NCBI RefSeq assembly: GCF_003287895.1
Contig: NZ_CP030280.1
Span: forward strand, 751,501-815,500
DNA length: 64,000 bases
Reading direction: 5' to 3'
DNA from: Blautia argi
Lineage (GTDB): Bacteria > Bacillota > Clostridia > Lachnospirales > Lachnospiraceae
This document shows, in pieces, positions 36,355 to 45,684 of this stretch. A program made the position numbers and the translations under genes. The number at the start of each line of letters is the position of its first letter. Positions within the stretch are counted from its first letter, which is position 1. The notes beneath the pieces were generated by a model. That model had not been told where the DNA came from. It made no database searches and saw only the letters and a program-made list of their open reading frames with translations.

Positions 36355-36412
36355 GAAGGTGAGCCAAAAGTAAAACCATTGCGGTGCTGCTTTTGGAACA
36401 CCTTCTTTTTTT
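36355..36412 (+). terminator. Terminator of the alpha operon
   Basis: GAAGGTG and CCAAAAG pair with CTTTTGG and CACCTTC, followed by seven T. Confidence 0.9.
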
Positions 36413-36426
36413 CGGGAGGTTCTGAA

Positions 36427-37353
36427 ATGAGTAAAAAAATGCTTTTTATATTTAATCCCCGGTCCGGGAAAGGCAGTATTAAAAACCGTCTTATGGACAT
36501 TTTGGATATTTTTGTAAAAGGCGGGTACGAGGTAACGGTTCATCCTACACAAGCTTATATGGATGGCTTAAAGGTAACAAGACGCAAGGCCGCAGAATAT
36601 GATATTGTGGTGGCAAGCGGCGGGGACGGCACCTTGGACGAAATTGTAACAGGGATTCTGATGGAAGGGTATAAAAATCCCATTGGATATATTCCGTCAG
36701 GAAGTACCAATGATTTTGCCAACAGCTTTCATATATCGAAAAATATGCTCCAGGCAGCCACAGATATTGTGGAGGGTCTGCCTCACGCCTTTGATGTGGG
36801 ACGTTTTAATGATGATTATTTCGTATATATTGCAGCCTTTGGTCTGTTTACGGACGTATCCTATGAAACGAATCAGGACATGAAAAACATTTTAGGACAT
36901 GCAGCCTATATATTGGAAGGAACACAGAGGCTGTTTAACATAAAATCCTATAATCTGAACGTAAAAAGTGATGAAGGAGAATTTTCCGGAGAGTTTATTT
37001 TTGGAATGGTGAGCAATGCCACCTCTGTCGGTGGATTTAAGCGTCTGACAGGACCGGACGTTATGCTGGACGATGGGGTATTTGAGGTTATGCTTATTCG
37101 CAAGCCTAAAAATATTCTGGAATTAAACGAAATTATTGCGTCCCTGGTAGGTCCCGGTGATTCCAAGATGATAGAGATTTTTAAGACCACAACACTTCGC
37201 ATAAGCTGTGAAGAAGAAATTTCATGGACTTTGGACGGAGAATTTGGGGGAGAGCACAGTGTTGTGGAAATTGAAAATATAAAGCATGCGGTACAGATTA
37301 TGCTGCCGCGCAACCAGGAAATTCCTCTGATTAACCCACCGGAGGAAGAATAG
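36427..37353 (+). CDS. Diacylglycerol kinase family lipid kinase (DgkB/YegS-like)
   Basis: A 308-residue protein with the catalytic domain motifs FNPRSGKGS, ASGGDGTLDEIVTG and GYIPSGSTNDFANS and the C-terminal ELDGE-type motif SWTLDGEFGGEH. Family role: ATP-dependent phosphorylation of diacylglycerol or a related lipid at the membrane surface, recycling it to phosphatidate. ATG 36427 has GGGAGG 7 bases upstream. Confidence 0.93.
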   Translation: MSKKMLFIFNPRSGKGSIKNRLMDILDIFVKGGYEVTVHPTQAYMDGLKVTRRKAAEYDIVVASGGDGTLDEIVTGILMEGYKNPIGYIPSGSTNDFANSFHISKNMLQAATDIVEGLPHAFDVGRFNDDYFVYIAAFGLFTDVSYETNQDMKNILGHAAYILEGTQRLFNIKSYNLNVKSDEGEFSGEFIFGMVSNATSVGGFKRLTGPDVMLDDGVFEVMLIRKPKNILELNEIIASLVGPGDSKMIEIFKTTTLRISCEEEISWTLDGEFGGEHSVVEIENIKHAVQIMLPRNQEIPLINPPEEE

Positions 37354-37415
37354 CAGGAACCGGATTTACCTGTTTCTTCATATGATATAGAGAAACAGAA
37401 AAATTGGGTTATGCA

Positions 37416-37970
37416 ATGGGTGAAATAAAAATCATTGATGAGCTTTTATTGCTTCTTGCACTGACCACAGATTCGTTTGTGGTCAGTTTTGCATATGGCA
37501 TGACAAGGACAAAGATGCCTTTTTGGATTGTAGCGGGAATGAATCTGATTATGAGTGCGCTTCTGGGTATGGCTGTTCTGGCAGGGAACTTTTTGTATAC
37601 GGTTCTGCCCAAAAGCCTGCCCCAGTGGCTTGGAATTTTGCTGCTGACTCTTTTGGGCATGTACCGGATTTTGGGATTTTTTTTGAAAAAGGAGAAAAAT
37701 ACGGGCAGCATAAAACTCCTTACGCCGGGAGAGGGCTTTATTCTTGCTTTTGTCCTGTCTGCTGACAGTCTTGCAGCAGGAATTGGAACTGGACTTTTGC
37801 AGTCCGGCGAGCTTTTGCTTGCAGTGGGGGCATTTTTCGCTGGGATTGCCATGATGAAGGCGGGCTGGTTTTTGGGAAGCCGGATTCAAAAAACAGCAAA
37901 AAGGGATTTTTCCTGGATAAGCGGCGTGTGCCTTTTGCTGCTGGCACTTGGCATTTTTTGCAGGGCATAG
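37416..37970 (+). CDS. MntP/YtaF family membrane protein
   Basis: A 184-residue protein with six hydrophobic helices in two halves, each starting with an Asp-Ser motif in the membrane (TTDSFVVSFAYG and SADSLAAGIGTG), the hallmark of MntP-type manganese exporters and the sporulation protein YtaF. Which of the two it is cannot be decided; length fits both. The ATG 37416 has only a weak binding site; TTG 37404 is an alternative. Confidence 0.85.
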   Translation: MGEIKIIDELLLLLALTTDSFVVSFAYGMTRTKMPFWIVAGMNLIMSALLGMAVLAGNFLYTVLPKSLPQWLGILLLTLLGMYRILGFFLKKEKNTGSIKLLTPGEGFILAFVLSADSLAAGIGTGLLQSGELLLAVGAFFAGIAMMKAGWFLGSRIQKTAKRDFSWISGVCLLLLALGIFCRA

Positions 37971-37979
37971 AAAAAATAC

Positions 37980-38008
37980 TTGCATTCTGGAAAATTTTGC
38001 GGTATCTT
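37980..38008 (+). promoter_or_regulatory. Promoter of the glutamine synthetase gene
   Basis: TTGCAT (37980-37985), 17-base spacer, TATCTT (38003-38008), about 68 bases before the start codon. Confidence 0.65.
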
Positions 38009-38075
38009 AGAAACAGTTTCAGGCTATAAAATGTTTGGGAAGATTCTATACCGTATGAGAGGAAGGAACACAAAG

Positions 38076-40190
38076 ATGAGTGAATATATCAATGTATCTG
38101 ATATTTTTGGTGAAGATGTTTTTGATGACGAGGTTATGCAGCAGCGTCTTCCGAAAAAAGTCTACAGGGATTTAAAGCAGACCATATTAGAGGGAAAGGA
38201 ACTGTCTTTGGAGATGGCGGATGTCATTGCTCATGAGATGAAGGAGTGGGCAATTGAGAAAGGTGCGACTCATTATACACACTGGTTCCAGCCCCTTACC
38301 GGAGTGACGGCAGAAAAGCATGATTCTTTTATTACGGCACCTCTTCCCAATGGAAAGGTTCTCATGAGCTTTTCCGGAAAAGAACTGATTAAGGGAGAGC
38401 CAGATGCGTCTTCCTTCCCTTCCGGAGGTCTTCGCGCAACCTTTGAGGCAAGAGGCTATACGGCATGGGACTGCACATCACCGGCCTTTGTCCGCCACGA
38501 TGCAGCAGGCGCAACCTTATGTATTCCTACTGCATTCTGTTCTTACACAGGAGAGGCTCTTGATCAGAAAACGCCGCTTCTGCGTTCCATGCAGGCAATT
38601 AATACCCAGGCGCTTCGTCTGCTTCGTCTGTTCGGCGATACTACGGCAAAGAAGGTCATTCCGTCTGTAGGTGCAGAGCAGGAATATTTCCTGGTAAGCA
38701 ATGAAAAATTTAGAAAGAGAAAAGACCTGGTATTTACCGGAAGAACCCTTTTTGGCGCTATGCCTCCAAAGGGACAGGAGTTAGATGACCATTATCTGGG
38801 AACCATTCGTCAGAAGGTTTCTGCTTATATGAAGCAGGTAAACGAAGAACTTTGGAAGCTGGGAGTAACCTCTAAAACACAGCACAATGAAGCAGCGCCA
38901 GCACAGCATGAGCTTGCGCCTATTTATGCAGAGGCAAATGTGGAGGTAGACCACAATCAGATTGTGATGCAGACTTTAAAGCGTGTGGCTTCTCAGCACG
39001 GTATGAAATGTCTGCTTCATGAAAAGCCTTTTGCAGGAGTAAATGGTTCCGGTAAGCACAACAACTGGTCCCTGACAACTGATACAGGACACAATCTTTT
39101 AGAGCCTGGTGTGACCCCTCATGAGAATATTCAGTTTCTTCTGGTGTTAAGCTGTGTTTTGAAGGCTGTGGATACTCATGCAGACCTGCTGAGAGAATCT
39201 GCGGCAGATGTGGGAAATGACCACCGCCTGGGGGCAAATGAAGCGCCGCCAGCTATTATTTCCGTATTTTTAGGCGACCAGTTGACCGATGTCATGAATC
39301 AGCTTATTACCACCGGTATGGCAGACCACAGCATTGAGAGTGAAAAGCTGGAAACAGGTGTTAAGGCAATTCCGGAGTTTATGCGCGATACCACAGATCG
39401 AAACCGCACCTCACCTTTTGCCTTTACAGGAAATAAGTTTGAATTTCGTATGGTAGGATCCAGAGATTCTATTGCCCCTGCCAATGTGGTGTTAAATACC
39501 ATTGTGGCACAGGCATTTAAGGAGGCCTGCGATTTTCTGGAGCAGGCAGAGGATTTTGACAGAGCAGTACATGATCTGATGAAAAAGAATTTTACAGAGC
39601 ATCAGAGAATCGTGTTTAACGGAAACGGATATTCTAAGGAATGGGTAAAGGAAGCAGAGAGAAGGGGTCTTCCGAACCTGACCTGTATGGTGGAAACCAT
39701 AGATACCCTGACTACAGAAAAAGCGGTAAAACTGTTTGAGGAGTTTGGGGTTTTTACAAGAGCAGAACTGGAATCCAGAAGAGAAATCAAGTATGAGGCC
39801 TATGCAAAGGCAATTAATATCGAAGCCAGAACCATGCTGGATGTGGCAGGCAAACAGATTATTCCGGCGGTTATCCGCTATGCAAAGCAGCTGGCAGATT
39901 CCATTAATGCCATTGTAGCTGCCGGAGTTTTAGATGTGGACGTCCAGACCGGACTTCTGCGGGAAACCTCAGCGCTTTTAAAGGAAACAAAAGAGGCTTT
40001 AGACGCGCTTCACAAGGTGACAGAGGAAGCCTGGGCAATGGAGGACGGAAAGGACAAGGCGTTCTATTACCGCCGTCAGGTCATTCCGGCTATGGAAAAT
40101 TTAAGAAAACCAGTCGATGAACTGGAAATGATTGTAGATAAGGAAATCTGGCCAATGCCATCTTATGGCGACCTGCTGTTTGAGGTATAG
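38076..40190 (+). CDS. glnN: Glutamine synthetase type III
   Basis: A 704-residue GSIII enzyme, which makes glutamine from glutamate, ammonia and ATP as a large dodecamer. It shows the GSIII N-terminal signature (FPSGGLRATFEARGYTAWD), the catalytic GAEQEYF motif, KTQHNEAAPAQHELAPIY, NGSGKHNNWS and GNKFEFRMVGS. Length is typical of GSIII (about 700) and far above GSI (about 450). ATG 38076 is the first in-frame Met with conserved sequence after it (MSEYINVSDIFGEDVF). Own promoter upstream and terminator downstream, so monocistronic. Confidence 0.97.
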   Translation: MSEYINVSDIFGEDVFDDEVMQQRLPKKVYRDLKQTILEGKELSLEMADVIAHEMKEWAIEKGATHYTHWFQPLTGVTAEKHDSFITAPLPNGKVLMSFSGKELIKGEPDASSFPSGGLRATFEARGYTAWDCTSPAFVRHDAAGATLCIPTAFCSYTGEALDQKTPLLRSMQAINTQALRLLRLFGDTTAKKVIPSVGAEQEYFLVSNEKFRKRKDLVFTGRTLFGAMPPKGQELDDHYLGTIRQKVSAYMKQVNEELWKLGVTSKTQHNEAAPAQHELAPIYAEANVEVDHNQIVMQTLKRVASQHGMKCLLHEKPFAGVNGSGKHNNWSLTTDTGHNLLEPGVTPHENIQFLLVLSCVLKAVDTHADLLRESAADVGNDHRLGANEAPPAIISVFLGDQLTDVMNQLITTGMADHSIESEKLETGVKAIPEFMRDTTDRNRTSPFAFTGNKFEFRMVGSRDSIAPANVVLNTIVAQAFKEACDFLEQAEDFDRAVHDLMKKNFTEHQRIVFNGNGYSKEWVKEAERRGLPNLTCMVETIDTLTTEKAVKLFEEFGVFTRAELESRREIKYEAYAKAINIEARTMLDVAGKQIIPAVIRYAKQLADSINAIVAAGVLDVDVQTGLLRETSALLKETKEALDALHKVTEEAWAMEDGKDKAFYYRRQVIPAMENLRKPVDELEMIVDKEIWPMPSYGDLLFEV

Positions 40191-40202
40191 GCACAGATGA
40201 AG

Positions 40203-40254
40203 AGAGGGCTGTTTCACAGGAATAGGAGTTTTGTGCAACAGCCCTCTGGTTTTT
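40203..40254 (+). terminator. Terminator after glutamine synthetase
   Basis: GAGGGCTGTT + CACA pairs with TGTG + AACAGCCCTC, then TGGTTTTT. It precedes the MoxR gene start by about 23 bases. Confidence 0.85.
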
Positions 40255-40277
40255 GGAAGAGCAGAGAAAGGGAAAAT

Positions 40278-41195
40278 ATGGAGCAGACATTACAGTTTCT
40301 GGAAGAACAGAACATAGAGAAAAGTCTTATAAAGGGAATCCGGGAATTTCGGAGGAAATATACCGTGCCGGAAGAGGAAAAGGGAAGGATTGTAAAGCCC
40401 GATATGCCTTTTTATGGAAAAGAGGTGCTGGAAATGTCCATTGCAGCTCTTTTGGAGGGCGAAAACCTTTTGCTTACAGGGGCAAAGGCAACAGGAAAAA
40501 ATGTGCTGGCAGAGAATCTGGCATGGATTTTTGGACGTCCGGTGTATAATGTGTCTTTTCATGTGAATACAGACAGTGGAGATTTAATTGGGACGGACAC
40601 CTTTGTAGACAATGAGGTAAAGCTTAGAAAGGGCAGTATTTACCGTTGCGCCCAGTACGGGGGGTTCGGGATTTTAGACGAAGTGAATATGGCAAAAAAC
40701 GATGCGGTTTCTGTGCTTCATGCGACGTTGGATTATCGTCGTTGCATTGATGTGCCGGGTTATGACAAGCTGGATATCCACCCTGCCTCCAGATTTATCG
40801 GAACCATGAATTACGGCTATGCAGGAACAAAGGAACTAAATGAAGCGCTGGTGTCCAGATTTCTGGTGATTGATATGCCAAATCAGGACCAGGAAACACT
40901 GGAATTTATTTTTAAATCCCGTTTTCCAGAGTTAAAGGAATCTGCCATGAAGCAGTGGATTGGGCTGTTTATGGATCTTCAGCTAAAGGCGCAGAACGGG
41001 GAAATTACCACTAAAGCTCTGGATTTAAGAGGTATGCTGGGGGCATTAAAAACCATACGTCAGGGACTTTCTCCGGCGCTCGCGGTGAAGATGGGCGTGG
41101 TAAACAAGTGCTTTGACGTATTTGAAAAGGAAATTGTACAGGACGTGGTTATGACAAGGATTCCGGATACCTGGACACCGGAAGATGTATTTTGA
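40278..41195 (+). CDS. MoxR-type AAA+ ATPase
   Basis: A 305-residue AAA+ ATPase with Walker A (LLTGAKATGKNVLAE), Walker B (GFGILDEVNMAK), sensor 1 (SRFIGTMNYGYAGTKELNEA) and sensor 2/arginine region (VSRFLVIDMP). MoxR ATPases work as chaperone-like remodelers with VWA-domain partners such as CobT, NorD and ViaA. The next gene, 11 bases on, encodes just such a partner. ATG 40278 follows AGAAAGGGA. Confidence 0.92.
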   Translation: MEQTLQFLEEQNIEKSLIKGIREFRRKYTVPEEEKGRIVKPDMPFYGKEVLEMSIAALLEGENLLLTGAKATGKNVLAENLAWIFGRPVYNVSFHVNTDSGDLIGTDTFVDNEVKLRKGSIYRCAQYGGFGILDEVNMAKNDAVSVLHATLDYRRCIDVPGYDKLDIHPASRFIGTMNYGYAGTKELNEALVSRFLVIDMPNQDQETLEFIFKSRFPELKESAMKQWIGLFMDLQLKAQNGEITTKALDLRGMLGALKTIRQGLSPALAVKMGVVNKCFDVFEKEIVQDVVMTRIPDTWTPEDVF

Positions 41196-41206
41196 AGAGG
41201 AGCGCT

Positions 41207-42973
41207 ATGGACGAATTAGAACTGGAACGGGAAAACAGAATAAAAAATCTTATGTGGACCGTCAGCGGAGATTATGCCCTGGATTTTAAGCCGGATTTGG
41301 CAGCCTTTGACCGCTCTGGTTTTGTGGCTCTGTATGATGGGATCAAGCAGGGGGCTTTTGCAAAATATTTTGACAGAGAAGCATTTTCCCTGTATCTGGT
41401 GAAGAAAATTTACCTGCATGGCATGGAAGCGCCTTTGATGACTCTTGCGCAGCTTTGTATTGAATTTGCTGTTTCCGGTAAGATTATAAAGGAGAGGGAA
41501 GGAGTTTCCAATATCCGTAGAAGAGCCTGCGAGGATATTCTGGAATTGGATTTTGCCCGTTTGCAGGAAAACCTTCCCGGCAGATTAAAACTTGCCCTGC
41601 TTCAGGAAGTGCTAAGGGGCAGACAGCCGGCAACAACACAGATGAGGGCCTGGATTGACCGGGTGGAGGGACTGGAACATGCAGAAAGTACCATGGAGCT
41701 TATCCGGGCAACGGACGAGTTGTATAACGAGATTGCAGATCCGTATTTTGAGCAGAAACATGGAACCCTGGAGCAGGTGTTGGCGGTCACGCTGGAAGAA
41801 CTTGCCGAGTTTTCCTGGAAGGATTATTTAAACGAGGAAGAACTGGAGGAAACTCTGGAAACCTATTTAAACCAGGTAGTGCAGAACATGACAAATCTGG
41901 ACATGCTGGAAACAGTAAAAAAAGAGGAAAAGCCAGAGCAGACACAGGAGAAAAAGCAGGTTTTAGTGGTGGACGAAAAAGCCCTTGCCCGTATGTATTC
42001 CTATGTGGAGCGAAATTATGGAAAGACCTTTTTATCAGAAACAGAAGAAAAGCGCAGAAATCGTCTGTTGTGCAGAGGAATCCACGGGGACTGCAGCCTG
42101 TATTTTACAAAAGGTATCCTGAAAAGCTCTGTAATGCGGAATTATCAGTACGAATATGCCAGAAAGCAAAAGGATAAGAACCTTTATGAATATTATGACA
42201 ATCACAGAATTGTGAAAAACAATATCCGCATTTTAACAGATATGCTGAAAAAGACCCTGGCGATGCGGGCAGAGGATGAAGAGATTCTGTCAGACAGAGG
42301 TCGGATCCTGCCCAAAAGGCTCTGGAGAATCGGGCGCTCCGGGGAGGCCAGAGTGTTTGAGAGAAGGCTCTGGCAGGATAAGGGCAGCTTTGTAGTTGAT
42401 GTGCTGATTGATGCCAGTGGCTCTCAGCGGAGCAGGCAGGGGCAGGTGGCAATTCAGGCCTATATTTTAAGCGAGGCGCTGAGTAATGTGGGAATTGCCC
42501 ATCGGGTGATGAGCTTTTGTACTTTTTGGGATTATACCATTCTTCATGAGTTTCGGGATTATGATGCGCCGAGAACCGAGAACAGCAATATTTTTGAGTA
42601 TGTGACCTCCTCGAATAATAGGGACGGACTTGCCATTAAGGCAGCGGGATACGGGCTTTTGGCAAGAGAAGAGGAGCATAAGATCCTGATTGTGTTAAGC
42701 GATGGGCGCCCTTATGATGTGATTTTAAACCGTCCAAATGCCAGAAATCCCCAGCCATATTACGGGGAATATGCCATAAAAGATACAGGATTTGAGGTGC
42801 GGAAGTTAAGAAGTCAGGGGATTTGTGTGCTGGGGGTCTTTGCCGGGGAGGAGAGAGATCTGGCAGCAGAAAAGAAAATTTTCGGCAAGGATTTTGCATA
42901 TATTCGGGATATTTCAGGGTTTTCTCCTGTTGTAGGACGGTATCTTATGAAACAATTGGAAAAAGATACTTGA
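41207..42973 (+). CDS. VWA-domain partner of the MoxR ATPase (CobT/NorD-like)
   Basis: A 588-residue soluble protein. The N-terminal ~350 residues are helical and charged; the C-terminal ~220 form a von Willebrand factor A domain with the MIDAS motif DVLIDASGSQRSRQ and a later ILIVLSDGRPYDVI. Paired with the upstream MoxR ATPase, it likely forms a metal-binding remodeling complex whose target is unknown. The start is ATG 41207 with GAGGAG upstream. Confidence 0.88.
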   Translation: MDELELERENRIKNLMWTVSGDYALDFKPDLAAFDRSGFVALYDGIKQGAFAKYFDREAFSLYLVKKIYLHGMEAPLMTLAQLCIEFAVSGKIIKEREGVSNIRRRACEDILELDFARLQENLPGRLKLALLQEVLRGRQPATTQMRAWIDRVEGLEHAESTMELIRATDELYNEIADPYFEQKHGTLEQVLAVTLEELAEFSWKDYLNEEELEETLETYLNQVVQNMTNLDMLETVKKEEKPEQTQEKKQVLVVDEKALARMYSYVERNYGKTFLSETEEKRRNRLLCRGIHGDCSLYFTKGILKSSVMRNYQYEYARKQKDKNLYEYYDNHRIVKNNIRILTDMLKKTLAMRAEDEEILSDRGRILPKRLWRIGRSGEARVFERRLWQDKGSFVVDVLIDASGSQRSRQGQVAIQAYILSEALSNVGIAHRVMSFCTFWDYTILHEFRDYDAPRTENSNIFEYVTSSNNRDGLAIKAAGYGLLAREEEHKILIVLSDGRPYDVILNRPNARNPQPYYGEYAIKDTGFEVRKLRSQGICVLGVFAGEERDLAAEKKIFGKDFAYIRDISGFSPVVGRYLMKQLEKDT

Positions 42974-43028
42974 TATTAGGGGGATTTTCTGCTATATTGA
43001 TAGAATATGTGTGGAGCGGAGAATGTAT

Positions 43029-43716
43029 ATGAGTGAAAAGATAGAAATTATGGGGATTTCCGTAGAGAAGTGCTACGCAGAAGACATTTATGGAGAGCAT
43101 TAACCAGCATTGGTATGAAGATACGCTGGCAACCTACGGGGTAATTACAATGAAACTGCTGATTGCAGCGCAGAAAGATGAAGAACTGAAGGAGTATATT
43201 GAAACTCTGGATAAGGCGGTAGCAGATGAACCTGAAATTGTAGAGGCAGCCGGATTGCAGGACGAGGCATGGGAAAAGGAAATTTCCGAGCATGGATTTT
43301 TCGGAACTCTCTTCTGGCTTCTGAATCTTTACAAGAATCGTATTTTTATTCTGGGTGAAAGAGAAGAGGATACGGAGAAATTCTGTACTTATCTGAAGGA
43401 GCAGTATCCGGACATTATGATTCTGGGAAAAGACAGTCTGACTGGCATGGAAGCAGACCAGACGGACCGGGTGATTAATGAGATTAACAATCAGAATCCC
43501 CAGGCGGTTTTGAGCTGTTCCAGAGAGTACAATGCAGAACGATTTGTAAAGCGCTACCGGAAGATGATTAATACAAAGGTGTGGTTCAGCCTGGGAAGTT
43601 CCCTTCCGGTCTTTCAGGAAACAGGGATAAAGTCAAACTGGCTCAACCGCCTTATGGAAAAAAACAATTTTAAAAAGCTGGTATCCAGGTACCAGGAAGA
43701 AATGGAGAAAATGTGA
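43029..43716 (+). pseudogene. Degenerate WecG/TagA-like protein, frameshifted near the N-terminus
   Basis: The N-terminus MSEKIEIMGISVEKCYAED lies in one frame (ATG 43029, GGAG upstream, stop at 43103). The body (NQHWYEDTLATYGVITMKLL, FILGEREEDTEKFCTYLKEQ, KSNWLNRLMEKNNFKKLVSR) is one frame over, open from 43090. One base too many near 43080-43091 explains it. The fold order (VTMKLL, ILGERE, the NxQNPQAVL strand, SLGSSLPVFQ, WLNRL) recalls WecG/TagA glycosyltransferases, but the catalytic DG and PKQE-type residues are missing, so it may be a non-enzymatic relative. Confidence in the family is low; in the frameshift, moderate. Confidence 0.55.
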
Positions 43717-43721
43717 ATAAA

Positions 43722-43751
43722 TTGTTACATTTTGAAAAAAGTATGTAATAT
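43722..43751 (+). promoter_or_regulatory. Probable promoter of the CdaR-type regulator
   Basis: TTGTTA (43722-43727), 18-base spacer, TAATAT (43746-43751), about 115 bases upstream of the start. The region between is T-rich and unremarkable. Confidence 0.5.
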
Positions 43752-43864
43752 TTTACGTTTTCTCTTTATTTTTTTTCCATTTTGTATTAGTATATATGGT
43801 AGGGTTTTTATTTTATGGGATTGGTAACGTATCAACAGACTATATGATGAAAGAAGGAGAAAGC

Positions 43865-44953
43865 ATGATATCAAACCAGATATTACAAAATACCCTGGAC
43901 GGTTTAAAGGGAATCTCCAGGACAGATTTTTGTGTAACAGATATGGACGGAAAGGTTCTGGCAAGTACATTTTCCGGAAACATATGCGGGGAAGAGGAGG
44001 TCTGTGAATTTGCAAATTCTCAGGCAGACAGCCAGGTAGTAAAAGGAAATCAGTATTTTAAAATTTATGATGACCATCAGCTGGAGTATATACTGATTGT
44101 GGACAGTGCAGGGGACGATGCCTATACATTGGGAAAACTGGTGGTATTCCAGATACAGGGACTCCTGATTGCATATAAGGAAAGATTTAACAAGGATAAC
44201 TTTATTAAGAATCTTTTGCTGGACAACCTGCTTCTGGTAGACATTCACAACCGTGCGAAAAAACTTCACATTGAGGTGGATGTCCGCAGAGTGGTATACA
44301 TACTGGAAAACAGTGCGGACAGAGATTACGGATCGCTGGAAAATATTAAAAATGTTGTAGGCGGAAAAGCCGGGGATTTTGTGACTGCAGTAGATGAAAA
44401 GAGCATTATTATTGTAAAGGAATTAAGTCCTTCTGATGATTATGCACAGCTTGAAAAAACTGCAAATGGTATTTTATCAGCTTTAGGTGTAGAAAGAGAT
44501 GGAAGAACCCATATCGCATATGGAACCATTGTAAAGGAACTGAAGGAGGTTTCCCGTTCCTACAAGGAGGCAAGAATGGCTCTGGACGTAGGAAAGATTT
44601 TCTTTGGAGAAAAAGATGTGATTGCATACAGTTCTCTTGGTATCGGGCGACTGATCTATCAGCTTCCCATTCCTCTTTGTAAAATGTTTATCCGGGAGAT
44701 TTTTGACAATCATTCACCGGACGATTTTGATGAGGAAACGCTTACTACTATTAACAAATTCTTTGAAAACAGCCTGAATGTGTCTGAAACCTCCAGACAG
44801 CTTTATATTCACAGAAATACACTGGTTTACAGACTGGATAAGCTGCAGAAAAGTACAGGGCTGGATCTGCGTGTCTTTGAGGACGCCATTACCTTTAAGA
44901 TTGCCCTGATGGTAGTAAAATATATGAAATACATGGAAACACTTGATTACTAA
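43865..44953 (+). CDS. PucR/CdaR family transcriptional regulator
   Basis: A 362-residue protein with an N-terminal sugar-diacid recognition-like domain (about 1-135, FCVTDMDGKVLASTF), a GGDEF-like middle domain (about 150-290) and a C-terminal PucR-type HTH (NVSETSRQLYIHRNTLVYRL, DKLQKSTGLDLRVFEDA). CdaR regulators usually respond to sugar acids such as glycerate or glucarate. A glycerate kinase gene lies 15 kb away but there is no direct link. The gene sits before ftsE. ATG 43865 has GAAGGAGAAAGC upstream. Confidence 0.9.
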   Translation: MISNQILQNTLDGLKGISRTDFCVTDMDGKVLASTFSGNICGEEEVCEFANSQADSQVVKGNQYFKIYDDHQLEYILIVDSAGDDAYTLGKLVVFQIQGLLIAYKERFNKDNFIKNLLLDNLLLVDIHNRAKKLHIEVDVRRVVYILENSADRDYGSLENIKNVVGGKAGDFVTAVDEKSIIIVKELSPSDDYAQLEKTANGILSALGVERDGRTHIAYGTIVKELKEVSRSYKEARMALDVGKIFFGEKDVIAYSSLGIGRLIYQLPIPLCKMFIREIFDNHSPDDFDEETLTTINKFFENSLNVSETSRQLYIHRNTLVYRLDKLQKSTGLDLRVFEDAITFKIALMVVKYMKYMETLDY

Positions 44954-44997
44954 AGAGTACAGCCAGGCTGTATTTGATAGGAAAACAGGAGGTTATT

Positions 44998-45684
44998 ATG
45001 ATTGATTTGAAGGACGTGAGCAAGTCATACAGCAAGGGCCAGCCGGCTATTGACCATATGAATCTTCACGTGGAGAAGGGTGAATTTGTGTTTATCGTAG
45101 GAAACAGCGGTTCAGGAAAGTCAACACTGATTAAACTGCTTTTAAAGGAGCTGGATCCAACCAGTGGAACCATTACGGTAAACGGACAGGTACTCAATAA
45201 ATTGAGACGGAGAAAGGTAGCAAAATACCGCAGGGGAGTAGGTGTTGTGTTCCAGGATTTCCGTTTGTTAAAGGACAGAAATGTATATGAAAATGTAGCG
45301 TTTGCCCAGCGTGTGATACAGCGGCCTACCCGCATTATTAAAAAGAGAGTTCCCGAAATGCTGACCCTGGTAGGTCTGGCAGAAAAATATAAATCAAAAC
45401 CAGACCAGCTTTCCGGTGGTGAACAGCAGAGAGTTGCGCTTGCCAGGGCGCTGGTCAACAGACCAAGTATTCTTCTGGCTGACGAGCCTACCGGTAATCT
45501 TGACCCGAAAAATTCTTTTGAAATTATGAGGCTTTTGGAAGAGATTAATGAGCGCGGCACAACAGTTCTTGTCGTTACTCATAACAGAGAAATCGTAAAT
45601 GCATTTAAAAAGCGTGTGGTTACGATGAAGAAAGGCGTCATTGTAAGCGACGAACAAGAAGGTGAATATCTGAATGAGAATTAG
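44998..45684 (+). CDS. ftsE: Cell division ABC transporter ATP-binding protein FtsE
   Basis: A 228-residue ATPase with Walker A ([17 protein letters not shown]), signature ([16 protein letters not shown]), Walker B ([13 protein letters not shown]) and switch region ([13 protein letters not shown]). With FtsX it couples to a periplasmic hydrolase to split the septum. It overlaps ftsX by 11 bases. ATG follows AGGAGG. Confidence 0.97.
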   Translation: MIDLKDVSKSYSKGQPAIDHMNLHVEKGEFVFIVGNSGSGKSTLIKLLLKELDPTSGTITVNGQVLNKLRRRKVAKYRRGVGVVFQDFRLLKDRNVYENVAFAQRVIQRPTRIIKKRVPEMLTLVGLAEKYKSKPDQLSGGEQQRVALARALVNRPSILLADEPTGNLDPKNSFEIMRLLEEINERGTTVLVVTHNREIVNAFKKRVVTMKKGVIVSDEQEGEYLNEN

